Origin: Scatosoma sp045650185 | Lineage (GTDB): Bacteria > Bacillota > Clostridia > Christensenellales > Borkfalkiaceae | NCBI GenBank assembly: GCA_045650185.1 | Contig: JAZRQY010000001.1 | Location: 27,515 to 91,514, forward strand | Reading direction: 5' to 3' | Length of the DNA stretch: 64,000 nt | Shown here: piece after piece, positions 24,394-31,681 of the stretch | How the letters are laid out: each line of letters begins with the position of its first letter | Position numbering within the stretch: position 1 is the first letter of the stretch | Translations under genes and position numbers: made by a program | Notes under the pieces: generated by a model | The model's input: only the letters and a program-made list of their open reading frames with translations | Database searches by the model: none | What the model was told of the DNA's origin: nothing

Positions 24394-25410
24394 ATGAGAA
24401 AAAGTAAAGCGTTATTCATTCTTTCGCTGTCGTTGTTATCCACTTTTTTGCCGATTGGTATAATACTTTCTCCCGTTTCCGCGAGGGCGCAAAGAATTTC
24501 CGCCGCAGAATGCGTCATGGAAGTGGACAGTCGTCGAATTCTATACCAAGAGCATGGGGACATTCGCTTGCCGATGGCAAGCACGACGAAAATTGCAACG
24601 GCGATTTCGGTGATTGATTCTGGCATAGAAGTCGAAACGACCGTTTCCATACCGCACAATGCGGTCGGCGTAGAAGGCTCATCCGTATATTTGAAGGAAG
24701 GGGATGAATATTCTATAAAAGACCTGCTTTATGGGCTAATGTTGCGCTCTGGCAACGATTGCGCCGTTGCTTTGGCAGAAACGGTTGACGGAAGCGTGGG
24801 TGCGTTCTCTACACGTATGAACGAAACAGCGGAGCGAGCAGGGGCATTAAACACGCATTTTGTAAATCCGCACGGCTTACCTGCAAAATTGCATTATACA
24901 ACGGCGGTGGACTTATCGCTGATTACGTCCTACGCGATGGAAAATCCGCTGTTTTGTTCTATCGTTTCAACAAAATATTATAAGGATAGGGCGTGGCAGA
25001 ACAAAAATAAAATGTTGACCCAGTACGAAGGCGCAATCGGCGTAAAAACGGGCTACACAAAAGAGGCAGGGAAATGCTTGGTGAGCGCCGCCGAACGAAA
25101 TGGAATGCGGCTTGTCGTCACCGTTTTAAATTGTCCTACGGCATACGAACGAACGAAAGCCTTATTCGACGACGCTTTCAAAAAATATACTAGAAAGCGA
25201 TTGTTGGGCGCAGAAGAGGTGGTGAGTTTTGACGGTGGTGAGGGGGTTGCAGGGCAAGACTATTACTTTCCTTTAATGGAAGGGGAAGAAGAGCATATAG
25301 AAATTGTCGCAAAACCGTTCGTTTGCGCCGAAAACAAAAAAATCGTGGGGCAATTTGAAATATATCTTTTAAAACGATTGCTTTTTTGCGGAAATTTATA
25401 TAAACTATAA
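24394..25410 (+). CDS. D-alanyl-D-alanine carboxypeptidase (second copy, DacB/DacF-like)
   Basis: A second PBP5-type serine carboxypeptidase, 338 aa. Motifs: STTK in MASTTKIATA, SGN in LRSGNDCAVAL, and KTG in GVKTGYTKEAG. The signal peptide is ALFILSLSLLSTFLPIGIIL. The C-terminal domain is short. Position after ytfJ suggests a sporulation role such as cortex maturation, as for DacB, but this is inferred from neighbours only. Confidence 0.9.
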   Translation: MRKSKALFILSLSLLSTFLPIGIILSPVSARAQRISAAECVMEVDSRRILYQEHGDIRLPMASTTKIATAISVIDSGIEVETTVSIPHNAVGVEGSSVYLKEGDEYSIKDLLYGLMLRSGNDCAVALAETVDGSVGAFSTRMNETAERAGALNTHFVNPHGLPAKLHYTTAVDLSLITSYAMENPLFCSIVSTKYYKDRAWQNKNKMLTQYEGAIGVKTGYTKEAGKCLVSAAERNGMRLVVTVLNCPTAYERTKALFDDAFKKYTRKRLLGAEEVVSFDGGEGVAGQDYYFPLMEGEEEHIEIVAKPFVCAENKKIVGQFEIYLLKRLLFCGNLYKL

Positions 25411-25439
25411 ATAGCACAAATAAAGTGGGTACGAAAGAT

Positions 25440-26144
25440 ATGCGAATTAATAAATTTTTAGCGGATATGGGCGTTGCCAGTCGTCGCCGCGCTGACGAAA
25501 TGATTAAAAATTGTCGTGTCACCATCAACGGTGAGCTTGCGACTTTGGGAACGAGCGTGCAGGAAACGGACGTCGTTTGCTTGGACAACGTTGTCATCGA
25601 GCGTAAGGAACAAACGCCGGAATATTATATTATGAATAAACCGAAAGGATACGTTTGTACGGCGAAGGACGATCGTGGTAGAAAGACGGTTATGCAACTC
25701 CTCCCTGAAGGCATTGGAAGAGTGTTCCCCGTAGGGCGTTTGGATTACGCTACCGAAGGCTTGTTGCTTTTTACCAACGACGGCGACCTTGCCTATCGCT
25801 TGACGCATCCTACCAGCGAAATCCCCAAAACCTATATGGCAAAAATCGAGGGGACGATGACCGAAAAGGACTTGAATCCTATCCGCTCCGGCATTGAATT
25901 GGACGGAGTCTTGACCAAAAAATGTAAGGCGCATATCGTGGAAACGCATAAGGAGTACACTAAAGTCCACATTACCATTACGGAAGGCAAAAATCGTCAA
26001 GTGCGCCGTATGTTTGAGGCAATCGGTAAAAACGTTGCCCTCTTAAAACGTGTTAGCATCGGACAATTAAAGCTGTCTGGTTTGGATAGAGGTGAGGTTC
26101 GACCTCTGACGGAAATGGAAATTGCCTATTTGCAGAATTTATAA
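25440..26144 (+). CDS. rluB: rRNA pseudouridine synthase, RluB/RsuA family
   Basis: An N-terminal S4 domain (MRINKFLADMGVASRRRADEM) is followed by a pseudouridine synthase domain with the catalytic aspartate in GRLDYATEGLLLFTNDG and the KTYMAKIEG and GKNRQVRRMFEAIG motifs. The length is 234 aa. ATG 25440 matches the family N-terminus; the upstream in-frame GTG adds only five non-conserved residues. It probably modifies 23S rRNA in the large-subunit centre, as RluB does. Confidence 0.92.
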   Translation: MRINKFLADMGVASRRRADEMIKNCRVTINGELATLGTSVQETDVVCLDNVVIERKEQTPEYYIMNKPKGYVCTAKDDRGRKTVMQLLPEGIGRVFPVGRLDYATEGLLLFTNDGDLAYRLTHPTSEIPKTYMAKIEGTMTEKDLNPIRSGIELDGVLTKKCKAHIVETHKEYTKVHITITEGKNRQVRRMFEAIGKNVALLKRVSIGQLKLSGLDRGEVRPLTEMEIAYLQNL

Positions 26145-26146
26145 AA

Positions 26147-26174
26147 AAAATACCTGTCGAATGACAGGTATTTT
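26147..26174. terminator. Bidirectional terminator between rluB and lexA
   Basis: AAAATACCTGTC and GACAGGTATTTT form a perfect 12-bp stem with a 4-nt loop; A and T tracts on both sides let it serve both converging genes. Confidence 0.9.
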
Positions 26175-26188
26175 GCTTTTTAATAGAC

Positions 26189-26785
26189 TTAAGCGCGATA
26201 ATTGCGCATTAAACCGACAACTTTACCGATGATGGAAACTTCTCCGTTTTCATAAACCATATCGGAGAGGGACTCGTTTTCAGGGTGCAGAATGATTTGT
26301 CCATTTTTGCGGTAGAAGCGCTTTACGGTGGCGGAATCTTCCACCAAAGCAACGACAATTTCGCCGTTTTCTGCCGTCTGCTGACGACGAACGATGATTT
26401 TATCACCGTCAAAAATACCAGCGTCAATCATCGACGTGCCTTGTACACGCAACATAAACAGCTCGTCGCCTTTAAACTCACCCGTAGGGAAGGTGTAGTA
26501 GTCCTCGTAATTTTCGTAGGCAAAGATAGGCTGACCTGCGGTTACCGTACCGATAAGGGGAATGCTTACGCCGGATCCTCTGCCGATAGAAACGGAACGC
26601 TTCTTTTTGTCCGTTTTACTCAAGTAGCCTTTATCGCGCAAACGCTCCAGATAAGTATGTACAGTAGCGGTCGATTTGATATTACATTCTTGGCCGATTT
26701 CGCGTACGGAAGGGGTGTAGCCGTTTTCTTCTTGGAATTTACGGATATAGTCCATTACTTTCGTCAATTTTTCTTCGCGTATCAT
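26189..26785 (-). CDS. lexA: LexA repressor
   Basis: The SOS repressor. An N-terminal helix-turn-helix domain (KFQEENGYTPSVREIGQ, STATVHTYLERLRDKGYL) is joined to an S24 autoprotease domain with the Ala-Gly cleavage site in GTVTAGQPI, the serine in GTSMIDAGI and the lysine in SATVKRFYR. The length of 198 aa is normal. I chose ATG 26785, preceded by TAGGAGAAACC. An SOS box overlaps the promoter, so autoregulation is expected. Confidence 0.96.
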   Translation of the reverse strand: MIREEKLTKVMDYIRKFQEENGYTPSVREIGQECNIKSTATVHTYLERLRDKGYLSKTDKKKRSVSIGRGSGVSIPLIGTVTAGQPIFAYENYEDYYTFPTGEFKGDELFMLRVQGTSMIDAGIFDGDKIIVRRQQTAENGEIVVALVEDSATVKRFYRKNGQIILHPENESLSDMVYENGEVSIIGKVVGLMRNYRA

Positions 26786-26830
26786 AAAGGTTTCTCCTAT
26801 TATAATGTTTGGGGTACGCTTCCTGAGAAC

Positions 26831-26859
26831 ATTATAACATAATTTTTTTAATAAATCAA
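26831..26859 (-). promoter_or_regulatory. lexA promoter
   Basis: On the minus strand, TTGATT (26859-26854), a 17-bp spacer and TATAAT (26836-26831). Confidence 0.85.
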
Positions 26860-26869
26860 ACATATGTTC
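26858..26869. promoter_or_regulatory. SOS box (LexA operator)
   Basis: AAACATATGTTC on the + strand reads GAACATATGTTT on the - strand, a one-base variant of the Gram-positive SOS consensus GAAC-N4-GTTC. It overlaps the lexA -35 and lies 11 bp from the -35 of the divergent small gene. Confidence 0.8.
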
Positions 26870-26880
26870 ATATAAAAATG

Positions 26881-26908
26881 TTGATTTTTTTATTTTTTCT
26901 GCTATAAT
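26881..26908 (+). promoter_or_regulatory. Divergent promoter of the Cys-rich small gene
   Basis: TTGATT (26881-26886), a 16-bp spacer and TATAAT (26903-26908), with TTTTGGAGG Shine-Dalgarno following. Confidence 0.8.
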
Positions 26909-26938
26909 ATTGTAAAAGAGCTGTTTTGGAGGCAGAAA

Positions 26939-27127
26939 ATGGAAACGAAAAGAGATAAGTGCGTTTTATATGATAGAGAGTGTATCGACTGCATGGAATG
27001 TCAAATGTGCGATTTAGATCCGTTAAAGTTTTGCGACAACTGCGGGAAATGCATTGAATTTGACGACGTCGCATCGATAAAAATTGACAAAATATATTTA
27101 GATCCGAAAGAATACGACGGAAAGTAA
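26939..27127 (+). CDS. Small cysteine-rich protein divergent from lexA
   Basis: A 62-aa protein with eight cysteines: one at position 8 and seven in the stretch CIDCMECQMCDLD, FCDNCGKC. The spacing (CxxCxxCxxC, then CxxCxxC) suggests a zinc or iron-sulfur site. I recall small proteins of this CDLDP-C-NCGKC type in other Clostridia, but no function is known to me. It is well supported as a gene: promoter, TTTTGGAGG Shine-Dalgarno, compact frame and a strong terminator. The promoter lies next to the lexA SOS box, so LexA control is plausible. Confidence 0.8.
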   Translation: METKRDKCVLYDRECIDCMECQMCDLDPLKFCDNCGKCIEFDDVASIKIDKIYLDPKEYDGK

Positions 27128-27129
27128 AA

Positions 27130-27160
27130 AAAATCACCCAGACATGGGTGATTTTTTATT
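27130..27160. terminator. Bidirectional terminator between the Cys-rich gene and hflX
   Basis: AAAATCACCCA and TGGGTGATTTT form a perfect 11-bp stem with a 4-nt loop, flanked by A and T tracts. Confidence 0.88.
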
Positions 27161-28398
27161 TACTTTGCAAGAAAGGGGGTCAACTTATCCGCGTACCTTG
27201 AGGGAATGACGACGGAAACCTCTTCTCCGTCATCGTTGAAGGTAGCAGAGCGCTCGGTCAGGAAGGGCTTAATTTTTGCGTATTCGTTCATCTGCGCATA
27301 TGGAACAAACAACTTACAGAAGTAAAAATCGTCCTTGAAACAATGTAAAATGGCTTTCTTTAAATCTTCAATGCCTTTTCCTGTCCTTGCGGAGATGGCG
27401 ATGCTATCATGCGGCAAGGCGGTTTCGTCGTCCATATCTTCCGTTTTGTTCATAACGAGTAAAGTAGGGGAAGAAAAGCCCATTTCCTCTAAGGTTTGCA
27501 GAGTAGTTTGTCGCTGCATTTCGTATTCGCCAGTGGCATCGCATACGATCAGCGCCAAATCACAATGAAGGGCGCTTTCCAAAGTCGATTGAAAGGCGTC
27601 GATTAACTTGTGTGGCAGGTCTTGCAAGAAACCTACGGTATCTACAAGAGTAAATTCTACGTCCTCGATGGTAAAGGCTCTTGCAGTAGGGTCGAGGGTA
27701 GCAAACAGCTCGTTTTTGACGTAGACGTCAGAATTGGTGAGCAGATTCATCAGCGTAGACTTGCCTGTGTTGGTGTATCCGACCAAAGCAATTGTTTTTA
27801 CGTTGTCCTTTTTTCTGCGCTCCGTCAGTAAAGAACGGCGCTGTTCCAGCTCTTTTAGCTTATTTTCAAGATATTTCAGCCGTCCGCGAATGTATCTACG
27901 GTCGGTTTCCAGCTTGGTTTCGCCGGGGCCTCTCGTGCCAACGCCGCCGCCCAGCCTTGAAAGTGCTTCACCTTTCCCTTTCAGGCGTGGATAGATATAC
28001 TTTAATTGCGCCAGCTCGACCTGCAGTTTGCCTTCGGCGCTCCTTGCGTTTTTTGCAAAGATGTCTAAAATGAGGGTAGTGCGGTCTATGACTTTCTTAT
28101 CCCCAAGCGCCGCAGAGATATTGAGAGTCTGCGAGGGAGAAAGTTCGCCATTGAATAGTACGGTAATCTCCAAGCCTTCTAAAATTTCATATAGCTGCGC
28201 GAGCTTTCCTTCTCCAATATAGGTGGCGGGGTTAACTTCGCGAATATTTTGGTAAATCGTACCTGCGTATACCGCGCCGGCGCTTTCGATGAGGGAAATG
28301 GCTTCCTCGTGCAAAACCTTGTATTTTTCCGCATTCTCACGCGTAATCGGCTGAATTATATAGATTTTTTCGATAAAATCCTTCTGTCTTTCTTCCAT
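27160..28398 (-). CDS. hflX: GTPase HflX
   Basis: A ribosome-associated GTPase that rescues or splits stalled ribosomes in other bacteria. The N-terminal HflX domain holds EGKLAQLYEIL-like (IGEGKLAQL) and GPGETKLETDRR, followed by a coiled coil, then the G domain with GYTNTGKSTL (G1), DTVGFLQDLPH (G3) and MNKTEDM (G4). The length of 412 aa is normal. It begins just after the recombinase stop (TAA-AGGA-ATG), so the two genes are probably co-transcribed. Confidence 0.95.
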   Translation of the reverse strand: MEERQKDFIEKIYIIQPITRENAEKYKVLHEEAISLIESAGAVYAGTIYQNIREVNPATYIGEGKLAQLYEILEGLEITVLFNGELSPSQTLNISAALGDKKVIDRTTLILDIFAKNARSAEGKLQVELAQLKYIYPRLKGKGEALSRLGGGVGTRGPGETKLETDRRYIRGRLKYLENKLKELEQRRSLLTERRKKDNVKTIALVGYTNTGKSTLMNLLTNSDVYVKNELFATLDPTARAFTIEDVEFTLVDTVGFLQDLPHKLIDAFQSTLESALHCDLALIVCDATGEYEMQRQTTLQTLEEMGFSSPTLLVMNKTEDMDDETALPHDSIAISARTGKGIEDLKKAILHCFKDDFYFCKLFVPYAQMNEYAKIKPFLTERSATFNDDGEEVSVVIPSRYADKLTPFLAK

Positions 28399-28402
28399 TC
28401 CT

Positions 28403-29473
28403 TTAATCCTTTGACGGAGTATTCTCTGTTTCGTCTTCCGGACGGAGCTTTACAACGTTCGCAGCGCGCCTGCGATTTTCCTCGGTGATAGCGGCGTAGT
28501 GTTTTTTCGTAGTATTAACGTCGCGATGCCCTAAAACGTCCGCAACAATGTAAATGTCCTGAGTTTCGTTATACAAACGAGTACCGTACGTACTACGCAA
28601 CTTGTGGGGAGTGATTTTCTTAAGCGGAGAAATGATTTTACAGTATTTTTTTACCAAAATCTCCACAGAGCGTACGTTTAACCGCTTATATTGCATAGAG
28701 AGGAAAAAGGCAGGTTCGTCGCTTGGAACTCTGACGTCGTTGCTTTTTTCGGCTATGTATTCCTGCAAAGCATAGCGAACCTCGTCGGAGAAGTATAAAA
28801 TGGCTCTATTTCCGCCTTTTCTCGTGACCACGAAGGAATTATCGACAAAATTAAAGCTGTCGTTATCCAGCCCAACCAGCTCGCTGATACGGATGCCCGT
28901 GCCTAAAAATAGGGTGATGATTGCGCGATCACGCACGGCGGTTTTGGTGTGGTAGTGCGCCGCGTGCTTAGATAAACCAGCGCCGCTTTCCGTGACGGTG
29001 AGCAGGTCGGAGACTTCATCCGCCTCTAAGCGGATGATTTCTCTATCGTGCTGTTTTGGCGTTTCTACCTTAGCCGCATTGTCCACGCGAATTAAGCCAC
29101 GAGAGAAGAAATATTTGAATAGTGCACGCACGGCAGACAATTTTCTCGCCTTGGCGCGTTCGTCGCAGGTCAGGCGCTTCCCGTTGTAGGTATAGCTGGA
29201 AAGATAGCTTAAAAACGCCTCGATATCATTGTGCTGTAAACGCTCTAAATCCTCCAAGGTGAGGTCGTCGATTTCCTTCTTGCGTAACCGTCTTTTGCAG
29301 ATAAAATCAAAGAAAATACGCAGGTCGTAGGCGTATTTTAACCGAGTTTGACTGCTTGTACGCGTTTCAATCCCCACAAAGTAGTCTTCGCAGAAGGGGG
29401 GGAGATCATTCAAAAGTTCCGCAATCTTGTCTAAATCGCTGATATTTCGTTGTAAATAATACGTAGTAGCCAT
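28403..29473 (-). CDS. Tyrosine recombinase, XerS-like
   Basis: A site-specific tyrosine recombinase of 356 aa. The catalytic set is visible: Arg in GTGIRISEL, Lys in TRKGGNR, His-x-x-Arg in HKLRSTYG, His in LGHRDV and Tyr in KKHYAAI. The N-terminal core-binding domain and the segments FFLSMQYKRLN and LSKHAAHYH resemble the streptococcal single chromosome-dimer recombinase XerS, so a chromosome-resolution role is plausible. No dif-like site was identified here. I chose ATG 29473 because the only good promoter places the transcription start at this codon; the ATG at 29491 would lie upstream of the -10. Confidence 0.85.
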   Translation of the reverse strand: MATTYYLQRNISDLDKIAELLNDLPPFCEDYFVGIETRTSSQTRLKYAYDLRIFFDFICKRRLRKKEIDDLTLEDLERLQHNDIEAFLSYLSSYTYNGKRLTCDERAKARKLSAVRALFKYFFSRGLIRVDNAAKVETPKQHDREIIRLEADEVSDLLTVTESGAGLSKHAAHYHTKTAVRDRAIITLFLGTGIRISELVGLDNDSFNFVDNSFVVTRKGGNRAILYFSDEVRYALQEYIAEKSNDVRVPSDEPAFFLSMQYKRLNVRSVEILVKKYCKIISPLKKITPHKLRSTYGTRLYNETQDIYIVADVLGHRDVNTTKKHYAAITEENRRRAANVVKLRPEDETENTPSKD

Positions 29474-29479
29474 ACTTGT

Positions 29480-29508
29480 ATTGTACAGCATTTTAGGAGA
29501 AATGTCAA
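29480..29508 (-). promoter_or_regulatory. Promoter of the XerS-like gene, implying a leaderless mRNA
   Basis: On the minus strand, TTGACA (29508-29503), a 17-bp spacer and TACAAT (29485-29480). Transcription should start about 7 nt downstream, at position 29473, the A of the ATG. No Shine-Dalgarno is present. Confidence 0.75.
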
Positions 29509-29567
29509 GATTTCCCGAAAAGTTATAAATTATTTTTATTGTAAAGCATCAAAAATGTAATGGTGGA

Positions 29568-29605
29568 GCAAAAATAAAAACGAGATGATAAAAAATCCCG
29601 TTTTT
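29568..29605 (-). terminator. Terminator of the glycogen operon
   Basis: On the minus strand AAAAACGGGAT pairs with ATCTCGTTTTT (one mismatch) and is followed by ATTTTTGC. It lies about 160 bp after the GH13 stop. Confidence 0.75.
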
Positions 29606-29660
29606 CATAGACAGTTTTTTGGTTGTGGTGCAATTATGCGTTACATACATAGACAGACGA

Positions 29661-29694
29661 AACATTTCGTAAAACACAGCTTTTACGAAATGTT
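29661..29694. repeat. 14-bp perfect hairpin with similarity to the GAAACA module
   Basis: AACATTTCGTAAAA and TTTTACGAAATGTT form a perfect stem with a 6-nt loop. The left side (GAAACATTTCGTAAAACA, from 29659) matches copy A of the dispersed module apart from a 2-nt gap and one base. No T run follows. The rest of 29492-29763 holds only the terminator and the recombinase promoter. Confidence 0.5.
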
Positions 29695-29763
29695 AGCCGT
29701 AAAATATGCGAATTTCGAAAGGTTTTTGCTTTGAAACAATTATTTTTATAAAATGACGTTTCT

Positions 29764-31617
29764 TTACGATTTTTGAATTTCTTCCGTAATACCAAACGAA
29801 TACGGTAAAATTTTTATGCCGTTTTCATACGTAATGTTCTTCAATAATTCCTTAAAACATTTTCCGTCTTTTTTAAAGAAACGCTCGGAAGACGAATTAT
29901 TCGTATATATATATAATGATTGTTCTTTGTATTCTCTTTTGTATATAATCAGCCCGTCGTCAGCAAAAACTTCTTTCCATGCGCCTTGCGCAAAAAGTTC
30001 GCGATACGTTTGACGGATTTTAGAAAGCTGAGAATAATGTTCGATCAATTCGCTATTCAAATGTTCCCAGTCAAAGCAACGCCTACAGAACGGATCGATA
30101 TGGCCTTCCATTCCGTTTTCGTCGCCGTAATAAATGCAGGGAACACCCGGCAAGGTAAATTGTAATACGGTTGCCATTTTCAACTTTTCCACCGCTTTTT
30201 TCTTGTCGTTTTCGGACAAATATGCGGTTTTTTGCGCCATTTCGTCCTTGTTTTTGCAGGAAATTCCGCCCAAAACCGTCAAAATTCTAGCAGTATCGTG
30301 CGTACCTAAGATATTCATCAAGCAATCGAGGCTCTGTTTTGGATAATGGTCGATAATCGTACGTACTACGCGAATAAAATTCTTGGAATTCCCCGTTAAA
30401 ACGTAGGAAATAATGCCTTCTTTCCAAGGATAATTCATGACGCTGTCCAGCTCAAAGCCCTGAAAATACTTTCTGCGCTGGGAATAAGCGACTTTATCGG
30501 ACGCATCTTCCCATACTTCACCGATGATAATCGCCTCGTTATTGCCGGTTTTTACACTATTTCTAAGCTTTTTTAAGAAAAAATCAGGCAATTCGTCCGC
30601 TACATCCAAGCGATAGCCTCCGATTCCGCTCTTTAGCCAGGTTTTTAAGACACCTTCTTCACCAAAAACGAATTCTTGGTACTCTTCAGAGGACTCATTG
30701 ATCTCTGGAAGGATATCAATTCCCCACCAACTGCGGTATTTATCGGGAAATTTATCGAAATTGTACCATGAATGATACGGAGAATCCTTCGATTGATACG
30801 CTCCTAAGGACGGATAATTGCCATATTTGTTAAAATATACGCTGTCATCCCCCGTATGATTGAATACGCCGTCTAAAATCACCCGTATTCCGTGCTTTTT
30901 TGCGGTTTTGACAAACCGTTCAAAGTCCTCTTTAGTGCCCAAAATTGGGTCGATTTTCATATAATCCGAGGTATCATATCGATGATTGGATGCTGCCTCG
31001 AAAATCGGGTTAAGATAGAGAATATTTACCCCCAAATCCTTCAAATACGGCAATTTTTCCTCAATTCCCTTGAAATTTCCGCCAAAAAAGTCGTTATTTA
31101 ATACTTTTTCTTGTGCATTTGGACGATAGGAAGGCTCTCCGCCCCAGTCCTCGCGCAATACACGACCTACTATGTCAGGCGTAATACCTATATCACGCAT
31201 ACTACCTTTAGCGAATCGGTCGGGGAAAATCTGATACATTACCCCACCTTTGAACCATTTTGGCGTTTTGAAACTTGCATCGTAAACAGTCAACAAGAAG
31301 GACTTGCCGTTTTTAGGGTTTAATTCCCCTATAACGTCCGCATTTTCGCAGACGTCCCCTATTCCTTCGATGCGGAAACGATAATAATACAATCCTCTTT
31401 CATTAATTTTTATGCGTATCTGCCAACCGTATTCGGTATTTTGCATAGGATAAGGCACACATTCTTCGCCGTCTTTGTTCAAGACAAAATATGCCGCATT
31501 TGAAAGCTCGGCATTATTTGTTGTAAATAGATTAAAGCACACCTCTTTACTGGTTGGTATGCCACCTATTACGCTTTTACAGCGAAGGTCTAAAGGATTG
31601 TAATAAATAGAACTCAT
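29764..31617 (-). CDS. GH13 glycoside hydrolase (neopullulanase / maltodextrinase type), intracellular
   Basis: An alpha-glucan hydrolase of 617 aa with no signal peptide, so it should act on glycogen or maltodextrin in the cytoplasm. An N-terminal beta domain is followed by the TIM barrel with GVFNHTG, nucleophile Asp in GYRLDVADE, acid/base Glu in IIGEVWED and Asp in LGTHDTAR, and a C-terminal beta domain. Residues about 139-152, in the variable loop after FPDRFAKG, are encoded by two 18-bp repeat units shared with the flavoprotein gene at 1513. It is the last gene of the glg operon and follows glgP, which supports a role in glycogen breakdown. Confidence 0.9.
   Translation of the reverse strand: MSSIYYNPLDLRCKSVIGGIPTSKEVCFNLFTTNNAELSNAAYFVLNKDGEECVPYPMQNTEYGWQIRIKINERGLYYYRFRIEGIGDVCENADVIGELNPKNGKSFLLTVYDASFKTPKWFKGGVMYQIFPDRFAKGSMRDIGITPDIVGRVLREDWGGEPSYRPNAQEKVLNNDFFGGNFKGIEEKLPYLKDLGVNILYLNPIFEAASNHRYDTSDYMKIDPILGTKEDFERFVKTAKKHGIRVILDGVFNHTGDDSVYFNKYGNYPSLGAYQSKDSPYHSWYNFDKFPDKYRSWWGIDILPEINESSEEYQEFVFGEEGVLKTWLKSGIGGYRLDVADELPDFFLKKLRNSVKTGNNEAIIIGEVWEDASDKVAYSQRRKYFQGFELDSVMNYPWKEGIISYVLTGNSKNFIRVVRTIIDHYPKQSLDCLMNILGTHDTARILTVLGGISCKNKDEMAQKTAYLSENDKKKAVEKLKMATVLQFTLPGVPCIYYGDENGMEGHIDPFCRRCFDWEHLNSELIEHYSQLSKIRQTYRELFAQGAWKEVFADDGLIIYKREYKEQSLYIYTNNSSSERFFKKDGKCFKELLKNITYENGIKILPYSFGITEEIQKS
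31165..31200 (-). repeat. 18-bp repeat units in frame inside the GH13 gene
   Basis: On the minus strand the units are ATGCGTGATATAGGTATT (31200-31183) and ACGCCTGACATAGTAGGT (31182-31165). They match units 1 and 2 at 1513-1548 closely and are in the same reading frame, giving SMRDIGITPDI against SMPDIGIMSDI. Confidence 0.65.
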
Positions 31618-31681
31618 ATTTTAAGGAAAAATAGAGGAAAAGCCGTAAAAGATACAGCTTTTCACCCTATTAGATACTCAA

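Noticed and set aside
26285..26842. Long open frame (185 codons) antisense to lexA
   Set aside because: It has no recognisable domain, no SD, and mirrors the codon structure of lexA.
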